DNA of 11,186 nt. Origin: JANOGU01 sp031406135. GTDB lineage: Bacteria; Pseudomonadota; Alphaproteobacteria; Rhodobacterales; Rhodobacteraceae. Within the stretch, counting starts at the first letter, position 1. Each line of letters begins with the position of its first letter. The DNA lies in assembly GCA_031406135.1 (NCBI GenBank), contig JANOGU010000231.1, positions 1 through 11,186 on the forward strand, given 5' to 3'. Position numbers and translations under genes: made by a program. The notes beneath the pieces are model-generated. The model saw nothing but the letters and a program-made list of their open reading frames with translations. It ran no database searches and was not told the origin of the DNA. Below, piece after piece: positions 1 to 6,180 of this stretch.

Positions 1-88
1 CCGCACGCGCGGCCGACGCTTCACGCGCCTGCCGTTTGGCGCGCAGCCGGTCCGGGATGTTGTGGCTGCCCGACGGCTTGCTCAGCAT
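1..88 (-). CDS. Possible 5' end of an unidentified gene downstream of dprA (cut by window edge)
   Basis: On the minus strand an ATG at 88 (or an in-frame GTG at 97) opens a frame that stays open to the window edge, about 29 codons. The predicted start reads MLSKPSGSHNIPDRLR and is polar and basic. It begins 14 bases after the dprA stop, a spacing that would suit a co-transcribed gene. I do not recognise the family. It is not the N-terminus of topoisomerase I (topA), a common dprA neighbour in related bacteria. A frame this short is often open by chance at this GC content, and the ribosome binding site is weak, so the call is tentative. Confidence 0.3.
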   Translation of the reverse strand, partial: MLSKPSGSHNIPDRLRAKRQAREASAARA

Positions 89-102
89 CCCGGCCACCGC
101 GG

Positions 103-1269
103 TCAGTCGGCGCGGGCCAGCAGGCCACCGGCGCGGCGCTCGATGCGGCCGTCCATCTCCAGCGACACAAGTTCGGGCGCGACGTCCGCGGCCGGCAGGC
201 CGAGGTCGCGGATCAGCTGGTCCTCGGCCAGCGGGCTGGGGCCGAGGCGGTCGAGAATCCGCCCGTGCAGCGCCGCGGCCGCGCCCAGGGTCAGGCGGGC
301 GGGCGGGCCCGGAGGCACCACCGTGACCGCCCGGACGGGGACCGCCGTCTTGGGCAGGTCGGGCGCGGCGAGGCCTGCGCGCAGCGCCTCAACCACGTCC
401 TCCGGCCCGCGGACCAGGGTGGCGCCATCGCGCAGGAGCATGTTGCAGCCCCCCGCGCGGGCGTCGAACGGGTGGCCGGGCACCGCCATGACCTCGCGCC
501 CCTGGTCAAGCGCCGACCGCGCGGTGATGAGCGAGCCGGAACGCGACGCGGCCTCGACCACCACCACGGCGCGGGCGAGACCCGAGACGATGCGGTTGCG
601 CTGCGGGAAGTGGCGGGCCTGGGGCTCGAGGCCCGGCGGCTGTTCGGACAGCAGCGCGCCGTCGGCGATCAGGGCCGCAGCCAGGGCCGCGTTCTCCGGC
701 GGGTAGATCACGTCGACCCCGCCGGCCAAGACCGCGACCGTGGCCGGCAGCGCCGCTCGGTGCGCCTCGGCGTCGATGCCGCGGGCGAGGCCGGAGACGA
801 CGGTGAAGCCGGCGGCGGCCAGCCCCTCGGCCAGGCGGCGGGCCATGCGCAGGCCGAGGGAGGAGGCGTTGCGCGCGCCGACCAGCGCGACCATGGGCCG
901 CGACAGGTGGGCCGCATCGCCGCGCAGCCACAGCACCGGGGGGGCATCTGCGATCTCGGCCAGCGCGGCGGGATAGGCAGCTTCGCCCCGGCAGAGCATG
1001 CGGGCGCCGGCCTTGCGGGCCGCGGTGATCTCGGCCTCGACCACCGCTTCCGGGCAGGGAGCGTAGTTTTCCGCGCCCGCCGCGGCGGCGATACCCGGCA
1101 GGGCCGCGAGGGCGGCCGCGGCGCTTCCATGGGTACCCATCAGGCGGTGGAAAGTCTGCGGCCCGACCCGGCGCGAGCGGATCAGGCGCAGCCAGTCGAA
1201 CCGGTCGCGGTCGGCCAGGGGTGGCGCGTAGGCGGCGGGCGCCTCATCAAACTGCGCGTCGAAGTCCAT
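103..1269 (-). CDS. dprA: DNA processing protein DprA
   Basis: DprA binds incoming single-stranded DNA during natural transformation, protects it and loads RecA; it acts in the cytoplasm. The 388-residue product has the expected order: an N-terminal SAM/HhH-like part (about 24-95), the Rossmann-type DNA-binding core (about 100-300) and a C-terminal winged helix (about 332-383). Core motifs visible are VGARNASSLG (130-139), SGLARGID (159-166), GGVDVIYPPEN (183-193), FPQRNRIVSGL (221-231) and EAASRSGSLITA (239-250). Length fits the alphaproteobacterial family. The ATG at 1267-1269 is preceded by a G-rich stretch that may serve as ribosome binding site. The gene is divergent from the TerB-like gene. 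DprA homologues are also widespread in bacteria not known to be competent, so the gene alone does not prove transformation. Confidence 0.96.
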   Translation of the reverse strand: MDFDAQFDEAPAAYAPPLADRDRFDWLRLIRSRRVGPQTFHRLMGTHGSAAAALAALPGIAAAAGAENYAPCPEAVVEAEITAARKAGARMLCRGEAAYPAALAEIADAPPVLWLRGDAAHLSRPMVALVGARNASSLGLRMARRLAEGLAAAGFTVVSGLARGIDAEAHRAALPATVAVLAGGVDVIYPPENAALAAALIADGALLSEQPPGLEPQARHFPQRNRIVSGLARAVVVVEAASRSGSLITARSALDQGREVMAVPGHPFDARAGGCNMLLRDGATLVRGPEDVVEALRAGLAAPDLPKTAVPVRAVTVVPPGPPARLTLGAAAALHGRILDRLGPSPLAEDQLIRDLGLPAADVAPELVSLEMDGRIERRAGGLLARAD

Positions 1270-1488
1270 CCCGCCCCCCAGAACCCGGCGCAGCGTGGCG
1301 GCACAAGGTTAACGGGCGGTAAACGCTGGACGGGCGCCTGCAATCTGCGCACCGCTCGCGTCCCTTGCGGCCGGCCCCCCCTCGCCATCCCTCCTCCCCA
1401 TCCCTCCCCCACGGGGGGAGGGAAGCGCCTCGGACGTGGTCGTGCGCCGGTGATTGGCGCTGCACGCGAAACCCATTATGCCGGGTGC
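1270..1488. other. Divergent intergenic region between dprA and the TerB-like gene
   Basis: This 219-bp gap must hold the promoters of two divergent transcription units. No strong sigma-70 match is seen. On the plus strand TTGGCG (1454-1459) followed 17 bp later by TTATGC (1477-1482) is a weak candidate and would give a very short or absent leader for the TerB-like gene. A perfect hairpin repeat (separate entry) lies in the middle. No further gene is supported here. Confidence 0.5.
1401..1423. repeat. Perfect C-rich/G-rich hairpin, dispersed-repeat type
   Basis: Arms TCCCTCCCCC (1401-1410) and GGGGGAGGGA (1414-1423) are perfect reverse complements separated by a 3-base loop. The bases just before it (1386-1400) repeat a similar pyrimidine pattern (ATCCCTCCTCCCC). 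Elements like this occur as dispersed intergenic repeats in many alphaproteobacteria. Its location upstream of both flanking genes argues against a simple terminator for either. Copy number in the genome cannot be seen from this window. Confidence 0.6.
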
Positions 1489-1926
1489 ATGTTCGACGCC
1501 CTCCTGCGCCGCCTGGCCGGCCCCCCCGCTCCTTTGCCCGGCCCGGAGGCGCGGCTGGCGCTGGCCGCGCTGCTGGTCCGGTTGGGCCGGGCGGACGGCA
1601 GCTACGGCCACGAGGAGGCGGCGCGCATCGACCGGGTGCTGGCGGCCCGATACCCACTGTCGCCGTTTGCGGCGGCCTCGCTGCGCGTGGAGGCGGAGCA
1701 GCTGGAAAACGAGGCTCCCGATACGGTGCGGTTCACCCGGGCGCTGAAGGACGCGGTGCCGCTGGAGGACCGGGCGGGGCTGCTGGAGGCGCTGTGGTCG
1801 GTGGCGCTGGCCGACGGGGTGCGGGATGCCGACGAGGAGCAGGTGATCCGCATGGTGGCGCCGCTGCTCGGCCTGAACGACCGCGAGTCGGCGCTGGCGC
1901 GGCAGCGGGCGGAGAAGGCGGGATGA
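1489..1926 (+). CDS. TerB-fold (tellurite resistance TerB-like) protein
   Basis: The 145-residue product is a small helical protein of the TerB-like family. Two family-typical acidic stretches are seen, RADGSYGHEE (34-43) and ADGVRDADEEQV (108-119), at equivalent positions of the two helical halves; in the family such residues are thought to bind metal ions. The family has loose links to stress response and membrane-associated complexes, and a true tellurite role should not be assumed. The chosen ATG (1489) gives an MFDALLRRL start; the frame is open further upstream, but that stretch lies over the repeat and has no family look. No strong ribosome binding site is visible. The last codons overlap the start of the next gene (ATGA at 1923-1926), so the two are probably translated together. 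Confidence 0.8.
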   Translation: MFDALLRRLAGPPAPLPGPEARLALAALLVRLGRADGSYGHEEAARIDRVLAARYPLSPFAAASLRVEAEQLENEAPDTVRFTRALKDAVPLEDRAGLLEALWSVALADGVRDADEEQVIRMVAPLLGLNDRESALARQRAEKAG

Positions 1927-2696
1927 TCGCGTCGCTGGGCATGTACGACTTGCCGCCGCTGCAGGCGGCGAACGACCGGCTCTGGGCCGGCATCCGCGAC
2001 CGGCTGCGCGCCCGCGGCATCGCCGCGCCGGAGGCGCTGACCCGCGGCGAAGGGGCCTACTGGAAGGCCTGGGAAGCCCCCGACCTGGTGTTCAGCCAGG
2101 CCTGCGGCCTGCCCTACCGGACGCGGCTGCACGGACGGGTGACGCTGGTCGCCAGCCCCGACTACGGGCTGGAGGGCTGCCCGCCGGGGCACTACCGCAG
2201 CCTTTACATGGTGCGCCGCGACGACCCGCGGCGGCGGCTGGAGGAGTTCGACGGCGCGGTGCTGGCGTTCAACGAGGGCCTCTCCCAGTCCGGCTGGGGG
2301 GCGCCGGTGAACGACGCCCGCGCCCGCGGCATCCGCTTTACCACCGGGCCGCGGACCGGCGCGCACCGGCTGTCGGTGCGGGCGGTGGCGTCGGGCGCGG
2401 CGGACCTGGCAGCGGTGGACGCGGCGACCTTCGCGCTGCTGCAGGTCCACGAGGCCGAGGCCGTAGCCCCCCTTAGGGTGATCGGCGCCACGCCGCCATC
2501 GCCCGCCCTCCCCTATGTCGCCGGGATCGGGATCGACTCGGAGTCCGCCTTCGCCGCGCTGTCCGACGCGGTGGCGGCGCTGGCACCCGCGGACCGGCAG
2601 CTCCTGCGCCTGCGGGCGGTGGCGCGCATCCCGGCGGCCGATTACCTGGCCGTGCCCAACCCGCCCGCGCCCGTCCAAGGTGCGCTCCAGCCCTGA
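1923..2696 (+). CDS. PhnD/SsuA-type substrate-binding-fold protein without signal peptide
   Basis: This 257-residue protein resembles the phosphonate/phosphite binding-protein superfamily (PhnD-like, periplasmic-binding fold type II). Recognisable parts are an N-terminal strand with MYDLPPLQAAND (7-18), the middle motif DLVFSQACGLPYR (54-66), and GAHRLSVRAVASGAADLAAVDAATF region (146-170), matching the family's conserved 'S..aV..G.aD.aaiD' block. Unlike transport PhnD proteins it has no signal peptide, so it is probably cytosolic. It is not next to phosphonate permease genes. It starts in an ATGA overlap with the TerB-like gene, so a sensory or accessory role linked to that protein is possible but unproven. 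The true ligand cannot be predicted. Confidence 0.75.
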   Translation: MIASLGMYDLPPLQAANDRLWAGIRDRLRARGIAAPEALTRGEGAYWKAWEAPDLVFSQACGLPYRTRLHGRVTLVASPDYGLEGCPPGHYRSLYMVRRDDPRRRLEEFDGAVLAFNEGLSQSGWGAPVNDARARGIRFTTGPRTGAHRLSVRAVASGAADLAAVDAATFALLQVHEAEAVAPLRVIGATPPSPALPYVAGIGIDSESAFAALSDAVAALAPADRQLLRLRAVARIPAADYLAVPNPPAPVQGALQP

Positions 2697-2752
2697 CCGG
2701 ACTGCGCGATCCGGAGGCCGGTTCGGCCGATTCGGCGTTGCAATGTGACCGG

Positions 2753-2796
2753 GCTTCCGCCCTACTGCCGGATCAGGTTCATCCCCGAGGGGCATC
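2753..2796 (-). other. TPP-riboswitch-like 3' fragment, antisense to the importer leader (degenerate or chance)
   Basis: Read on the minus strand, the sequence contains TGAACCTGATCCGG (2781-2768), which equals the conserved core of the thiamin pyrophosphate (THI-box) riboswitch, followed by GTAGGG (2765-2760) and GGAAGC (2758-2753), which resemble the element's 3' end. The P4/L5 portion normally lying between them is missing, and the essential CTGAGA on the 5' side is not seen. Downstream on this strand is only the antisense of the PhnD-like gene, with no thiamin gene. It is therefore a remnant or a coincidence rather than a working riboswitch. Confidence 0.25.
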
Positions 2797-2799
2797 TTG
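2786..2799 (+). promoter_or_regulatory. Ribosome binding site that supports the TTG start of the ABC ATPase
   Basis: GAGGGG (2787-2792) lies four bases before TTG (2797-2799). In this frame the preceding stop is TGA at 2746-2748, and no ATG or GTG occurs between it and the first family-conserved residues, so TTG is the only reasonable start. Confidence 0.65.
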
Positions 2800-3570
2800 A
2801 GCGCCGACGCCACGCCGGTCATCGCCATCCGCAACCTGCACAAGAGCTATGGCCAGCTCGAGGTGCTCAAGGGCATCGACCTTGTCGCGCACAAGGGCCG
2901 GGTGGTGTCGCTGATCGGTTCCTCCGGTTCGGGGAAATCCACGCTGCTGCGCTGCTGCAACCTGCTGGAGGACAGCCAGCAGGGCGAGGTCGTCTTCGAG
3001 GGCGAGGCGGTGCGCTGGAAGGGCGAAGGCCACCGCCGCCACCCCGCCGACCGGGCGCAGGTGACGCGGATCCGCACCAACCTGTCGATGGTGTTCCAGC
3101 AGTTCAATCTCTGGGCGCATCTGACGGTGCTGCAGAACGTGATGGAGGCGCCGGTGACGGTGCTGCGGCGACATCCGAAAGAGGTGGAGGAGCGGGCACG
3201 TTTCTACCTGGCAAAGGTCGGCATTGCCGAGAAGGCGGATGCCTGGCCGGCCATGCTTTCGGGCGGCCAGCAGCAGCGCGCGGCGATTGCCCGGGCGCTG
3301 TGCATGGAGCCCCGCGCGCTGTTGTTCGACGAGCCGACCTCGGCCCTGGACCCCGAGTTGCAGCAGGAGGTGGTCAAGGTCATCAAGGACCTCGCCGCCG
3401 AGCACCGCACGATGCTGCTCGTGACACACGACATGAAGCTGGCGGCCGATGTCTCTGATCGGGTGATGTTCCTGCATCAGGGCCGCTGCGAGGAGGAGGG
3501 CCCGCCGCACGAGGTCTTCGGCCGGCCGAAAAGCGAGCGGCTGAGGGGCTTCCTCTCCGCCGGCGCGTAA
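2797..3570 (+). CDS. Polar amino acid ABC transporter, ATP-binding subunit (HisP/GlnQ family)
   Basis: Cytoplasmic ATPase that drives import through the two permeases encoded downstream. The 257-residue protein has a complete set of ABC motifs: Walker A GSSGSGKST (41-49), Q-loop at Gln101, signature LSGGQQQR (154-161), Walker B ALLFDEP (174-180) with catalytic Glu179, D-loop SALD (182-185) and switch His211 in THD. The extended segment between Walker A and the Q-loop (about 70-90, RWKGEGHRRHPADRAQ) is typical of HisP/OccP-type subunits for cationic amino acids and opines. Translation starts at TTG. It is the first gene of a same-strand operon with binding protein, two permeases and a glutamine-synthetase-like ligase. 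It appears fully functional. Confidence 0.95.
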   Translation: MSADATPVIAIRNLHKSYGQLEVLKGIDLVAHKGRVVSLIGSSGSGKSTLLRCCNLLEDSQQGEVVFEGEAVRWKGEGHRRHPADRAQVTRIRTNLSMVFQQFNLWAHLTVLQNVMEAPVTVLRRHPKEVEERARFYLAKVGIAEKADAWPAMLSGGQQQRAAIARALCMEPRALLFDEPTSALDPELQQEVVKVIKDLAAEHRTMLLVTHDMKLAADVSDRVMFLHQGRCEEEGPPHEVFGRPKSERLRGFLSAGA

Positions 3571-3609
3571 GACAGAATAGGCAAAAGCAAAACCAACCGG
3601 GAGACGGCA

Positions 3610-4332
3610 ATGAAGAAATTCCTGATGGCCGCCGCGATGCTCGCGGCGCTGGCCGGGGCGGCGGCGGCGCAGACCGTGCGGCTGGGTACCGAGGGCGCCT
3701 ATCCGCCCTACAACTTCCTCAACGATGCGGGCGAGGTCGACGGCTTCGAGCGCGAGGTCGGCGACGAGCTGTGCAAGCGCGCCGGGCTGACCTGCGAGTG
3801 GGTGGTCAACGACTGGGATTCGATCATCCCGAACCTGCAGTCGGGCAACTACGACGCGATCATCGCGGGCATGTCGATCACCGAGGAGCGGGGCAAGGTG
3901 ATTTCGTTCACGCAGAACTACATCCCGCCAGAATCGTCGGCCTACCTGGCGCTGTCGGCGGATGCCAACATCGCCACCGGGGTGATCGCGGCGCAGACCG
4001 GGACGATCCAGTCGGCCTATGTCGCCACCACCGGCGCGACGCTGGTGGAATTCGCCACGCCGGACGAGACGGTGGCGGCGGTCAAGAACGGCGAGGCGGA
4101 CGCGGTCTTGGCCGACAAGTCCTACCTCGAGCCCTTCATGAACGAGAGCGGCGGCGCGCTGGTCTTCGCCGGCGAGGACATCCAGCTGGGCGGCGGCGTC
4201 GGCATGGGGCTGCGGCAGTCCGACACCGAACTGCTCGGCAAGATGGACGCGGCAATCGCCTCGATGAAGGCCGACGGCACTCTGAACGCGGCGATCCTGA
4301 AGTGGTTCGGCGAGGGGGCAAAGACCTTCTGA
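3610..4332 (+). CDS. Polar amino acid ABC transporter, periplasmic substrate-binding protein (LAO/HisJ-like)
   Basis: Captures the substrate in the periplasm and delivers it to the permeases. The 240-residue precursor begins with a clear signal peptide (MKK, hydrophobic Ala/Leu core, cleavage probably after Ala20). The mature part has the family start VRLGTEGAYPPYNF (23-36), a Cys55-Cys62 pair placed like the disulfide of LAO/HisJ, GMSITEER (87-94) whose arginine normally holds the ligand carboxylate, and DAVLADK (164-170) whose Asp169 matches the residue holding the alpha-amino group. This suggests a ligand with an amino acid head group, cationic by family resemblance. GGAGA (3599-3603) sits six bases before the ATG. 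A strong hairpin follows the stop codon. Confidence 0.93.
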   Translation: MKKFLMAAAMLAALAGAAAAQTVRLGTEGAYPPYNFLNDAGEVDGFEREVGDELCKRAGLTCEWVVNDWDSIIPNLQSGNYDAIIAGMSITEERGKVISFTQNYIPPESSAYLALSADANIATGVIAAQTGTIQSAYVATTGATLVEFATPDETVAAVKNGEADAVLADKSYLEPFMNESGGALVFAGEDIQLGGGVGMGLRQSDTELLGKMDAAIASMKADGTLNAAILKWFGEGAKTF

Positions 4333-4346
4333 TCCGACCGGAGTCC

Positions 4347-4367
4347 GGGGGGCGGCTTCCGCCCCCC
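4347..4367 (+). terminator. Intercistronic GC hairpin after the binding-protein gene
   Basis: Arms GGGGGGCGG (4347-4355) and CCGCCCCCC (4359-4367) pair perfectly around a CTT loop. The stem ends 10 bases before the ATG of the next gene and is followed by C residues, not a U tract. In binding-protein operons such stems usually stabilise the upstream mRNA or partly stop transcription, so the binding protein is made in excess over the membrane subunits. That role is inferred here. Confidence 0.6.
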
Positions 4368-4377
4368 CCCGCGCACC

Positions 4378-5259
4378 ATGTTCGCGGCTTGCGCCGACCC
4401 CAAGGCCATCGAAGGGCTGACCTGGCTCACGTGCTACCTGACCACGGGCAAGCACCTCGATTTCTATTGGTCCTTCGTCACCGTCCTGGTGCTGCTGGCG
4501 GTCACCGCGCCGGCGGCGCTGGCGCTGGGTTTCGGCGGCGCGATGGCGGCGCGGTCGCCGCTCTTGCCGCTGCGGGTTCTGGGCAAGGGCTATACCGCGA
4601 TGGTCCGCGGCGTGCCGGACATCGTGTTCTTCCTGTTCTTCGTGATCGCGCTCGACCAGGGCATCGAATGGCTGGTGCATCACGCGCGCTGTCCGGAATG
4701 GACCGAACCGATCCGCAACGGGCTCGAATTCCGCGTCTGCCCCGAGGCCAAGGTGCCGACGGGCAACGCAGCGCAGGTCTGGCACAAGCTCTACGGCTTC
4801 ACCCTGGCCGTCGCCACCTTCGCCATCGTCTTCGGCGCCTTTGCCGCCAATTGCCTCTACGGGGCGATGCAGGCGGTGCCCCGGGCGCAGATGGAGACGG
4901 CGGAAGCCTATGGCATGACCGCGCGACAGGCATTCAGGCGGGTGATGGTGCCGCAGATGTGGGGCTATGCGCTGCCCGGCCTCGGCAACCTGTGGATGAT
5001 CCTGATCAAGGCCACGCCGCTATTGTTCCTGCTCGGGGTGCAGGACATCGTCTACTGGGCGCGGGAACTGGGCGGGTCCAAGACCCAGGCCTTCGAATAT
5101 CCGCATCCGGACTGGCGGCTCACCTACTTCCTCGGTCTCCTTGTCTTCTACCTGTGCTTCACCGCCGCCTCCGAGCGGATCATCGCCCGGCTGTCGGCGC
5201 GGCTGTCGCGCGGACAGGCCACGGCGGGCGGCGAAGCCTTGCGGAGGGCAGGGGCGTGA
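4378..5259 (+). CDS. Polar amino acid ABC transporter permease (HisQ/HisM family), first subunit
   Basis: Inner-membrane subunit of the importer. The 293-residue protein has hydrophobic segments at about 30-57, 80-95, 138-160, 200-222 and 247-265. The cytoplasmic EAA loop that docks on the ATPase is clear: ETAEAYGMTARQAFRRVMVP (173-192). The motif MVRGVPDIVFFLFF (75-88) matches the family's 'RGtP...q' region. It is longer than the usual 220-240 residues because of a loop of about 35 residues (100-135) containing Cys105 and Cys121, probably periplasmic. The ATG at 4378 follows the intercistronic hairpin closely; no good Shine-Dalgarno sequence is visible, so translation may depend on the upstream RNA structure. 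Confidence 0.92.
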   Translation: MFAACADPKAIEGLTWLTCYLTTGKHLDFYWSFVTVLVLLAVTAPAALALGFGGAMAARSPLLPLRVLGKGYTAMVRGVPDIVFFLFFVIALDQGIEWLVHHARCPEWTEPIRNGLEFRVCPEAKVPTGNAAQVWHKLYGFTLAVATFAIVFGAFAANCLYGAMQAVPRAQMETAEAYGMTARQAFRRVMVPQMWGYALPGLGNLWMILIKATPLLFLLGVQDIVYWARELGGSKTQAFEYPHPDWRLTYFLGLLVFYLCFTAASERIIARLSARLSRGQATAGGEALRRAGA

Positions 5260-5267
5260 GGCGGGCA

Positions 5268-5318
5268 CAAATTTCTTCAAGAAAGAAATTTGCAAATTCC
5301 TTGCTTCAAGGAATTTGC
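5268..5318 (+). repeat. Tandem AT-rich perfect hairpins between the two permease genes
   Basis: Two perfect inverted repeats adjoin. Hairpin 1 has CAAATTTCTT (5268-5277) and AAGAAATTTG (5283-5292) with a 5-base loop. Hairpin 2 has GCAAATTCCTTG (5292-5303) and CAAGGAATTTGC (5307-5318) with a 3-base loop. The junction AATTTGCAAATT (5287-5298) is itself a 12-bp palindrome, so the arms can also pair in another way. The low GC content contrasts sharply with the flanking genes. It looks like a REP-type mobile repeat or an mRNA processing/stability element; it has no U tract and lies inside an operon, so a full terminator is unlikely. Confidence 0.7.
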
Positions 5319-5347
5319 CCAGGGAAACCCGGGGGCATGCAGCGCCC

Positions 5348-6172
5348 ATGACCTGCGCCGAGACCATCGCCGCCTATGCCTTCCGCTCGCTGGGCTATGG
5401 CGAACGCCTCCTGCCAAGCACGGATTTCACGCTCTGCCAGCAGGTCACCCTGATCGGCTCGGGCCTGATCTGGAACCTCTACTTCGGCATCCTGGCGCTC
5501 GCTGCCGGGTTCTTTCTCGCCAATGCCCTTGCCCTTGCCAAGTCCTCGCCCAACCGGGCCTTGCGCAAGCCGGCCGAATGGTTCGTCTTCGTCTTCCGCG
5601 GCTCGCCACTCTTCATCCAGTTCTTCCTGGCCTACGAGGCGCTGGTCCTGTTGCCGCGGGCCGGGATCGACATCCTTGGCATCACGGTGGCCACCGACTG
5701 GGTGACCAAGGCCTGGGCCGGGGCGCTGTTCGTGCTGTTCCTGAACACCGCCGCCTATTCGGCGGAGATTTTCCATGGCGCGCTGAAGTCGATCCCGAGG
5801 GGCGACCTGGAGGCGGCCGAGGCGTACGGCCTGACCGGCTGGGCGAAGTTCCGGCGGATCGAATGGCCGACGATGCTGCGGCTCGCCTGGCCGGCCTACA
5901 CCAACGAGGCGATCTTCCTGTTCCACGCCACGACGCTGGTCTTCTTCTCCGGCTTCCCCGCCTTCCAGCAGCGGGGCGACGCGCTCTACTACGCCAACTA
6001 TTTTGCCGACAAGACGTTCAACCCCTTTGTCCCCTACCCGATCGTGGCCGTCTGCTTCATCGGCCTGACGCTTCTGCTGATCGGGATCTTCGGGGCGGCC
6101 GGCCGGTGGCTGAACCGCCACGTGCCGGCCAATACCCGCATCGCGCGACCGCGGATGCAGCTCATCAGGTGA
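5348..6172 (+). CDS. Polar amino acid ABC transporter permease (HisM/HisQ family), second subunit
   Basis: Partner of the preceding permease in the inner membrane; the two differ in sequence and probably form a heterodimer. The 274-residue protein shows hydrophobic segments at about 36-64, 80-103, 122-138, 185-203 and 230-252, the motif FVFRGSPLFIQFFLAYE (81-97) and the EAA loop DLEAAEAYGLTGWAKFRRIE (153-172). The ATG at 5348 was chosen because the ATG at 5336 is out of frame and stops after four codons. Its upstream region is filled by the tandem hairpins, which may influence its translation. The stop TGA overlaps the ribosome binding site of the ligase gene. Confidence 0.92.
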   Translation: MTCAETIAAYAFRSLGYGERLLPSTDFTLCQQVTLIGSGLIWNLYFGILALAAGFFLANALALAKSSPNRALRKPAEWFVFVFRGSPLFIQFFLAYEALVLLPRAGIDILGITVATDWVTKAWAGALFVLFLNTAAYSAEIFHGALKSIPRGDLEAAEAYGLTGWAKFRRIEWPTMLRLAWPAYTNEAIFLFHATTLVFFSGFPAFQQRGDALYYANYFADKTFNPFVPYPIVAVCFIGLTLLLIGIFGAAGRWLNRHVPANTRIARPRMQLIR

Positions 6173-6180
6173 ACCCGATC

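Noticed and set aside
1923..2696. Phosphonate transporter binding protein PhnD
   Set aside because: There is no signal peptide and no adjacent phosphonate permease, ATPase or C-P lyase gene; only the fold family is supported.
2779..4785. Long open frame on the minus strand across the ABC ATPase, binding-protein and permease genes
   Set aside because: It is antisense to three genes with intact family motifs, spans an intergenic hairpin, and its translation is Arg/His/Gly-rich with no recognisable domain; such frames arise from codon bias at high GC.
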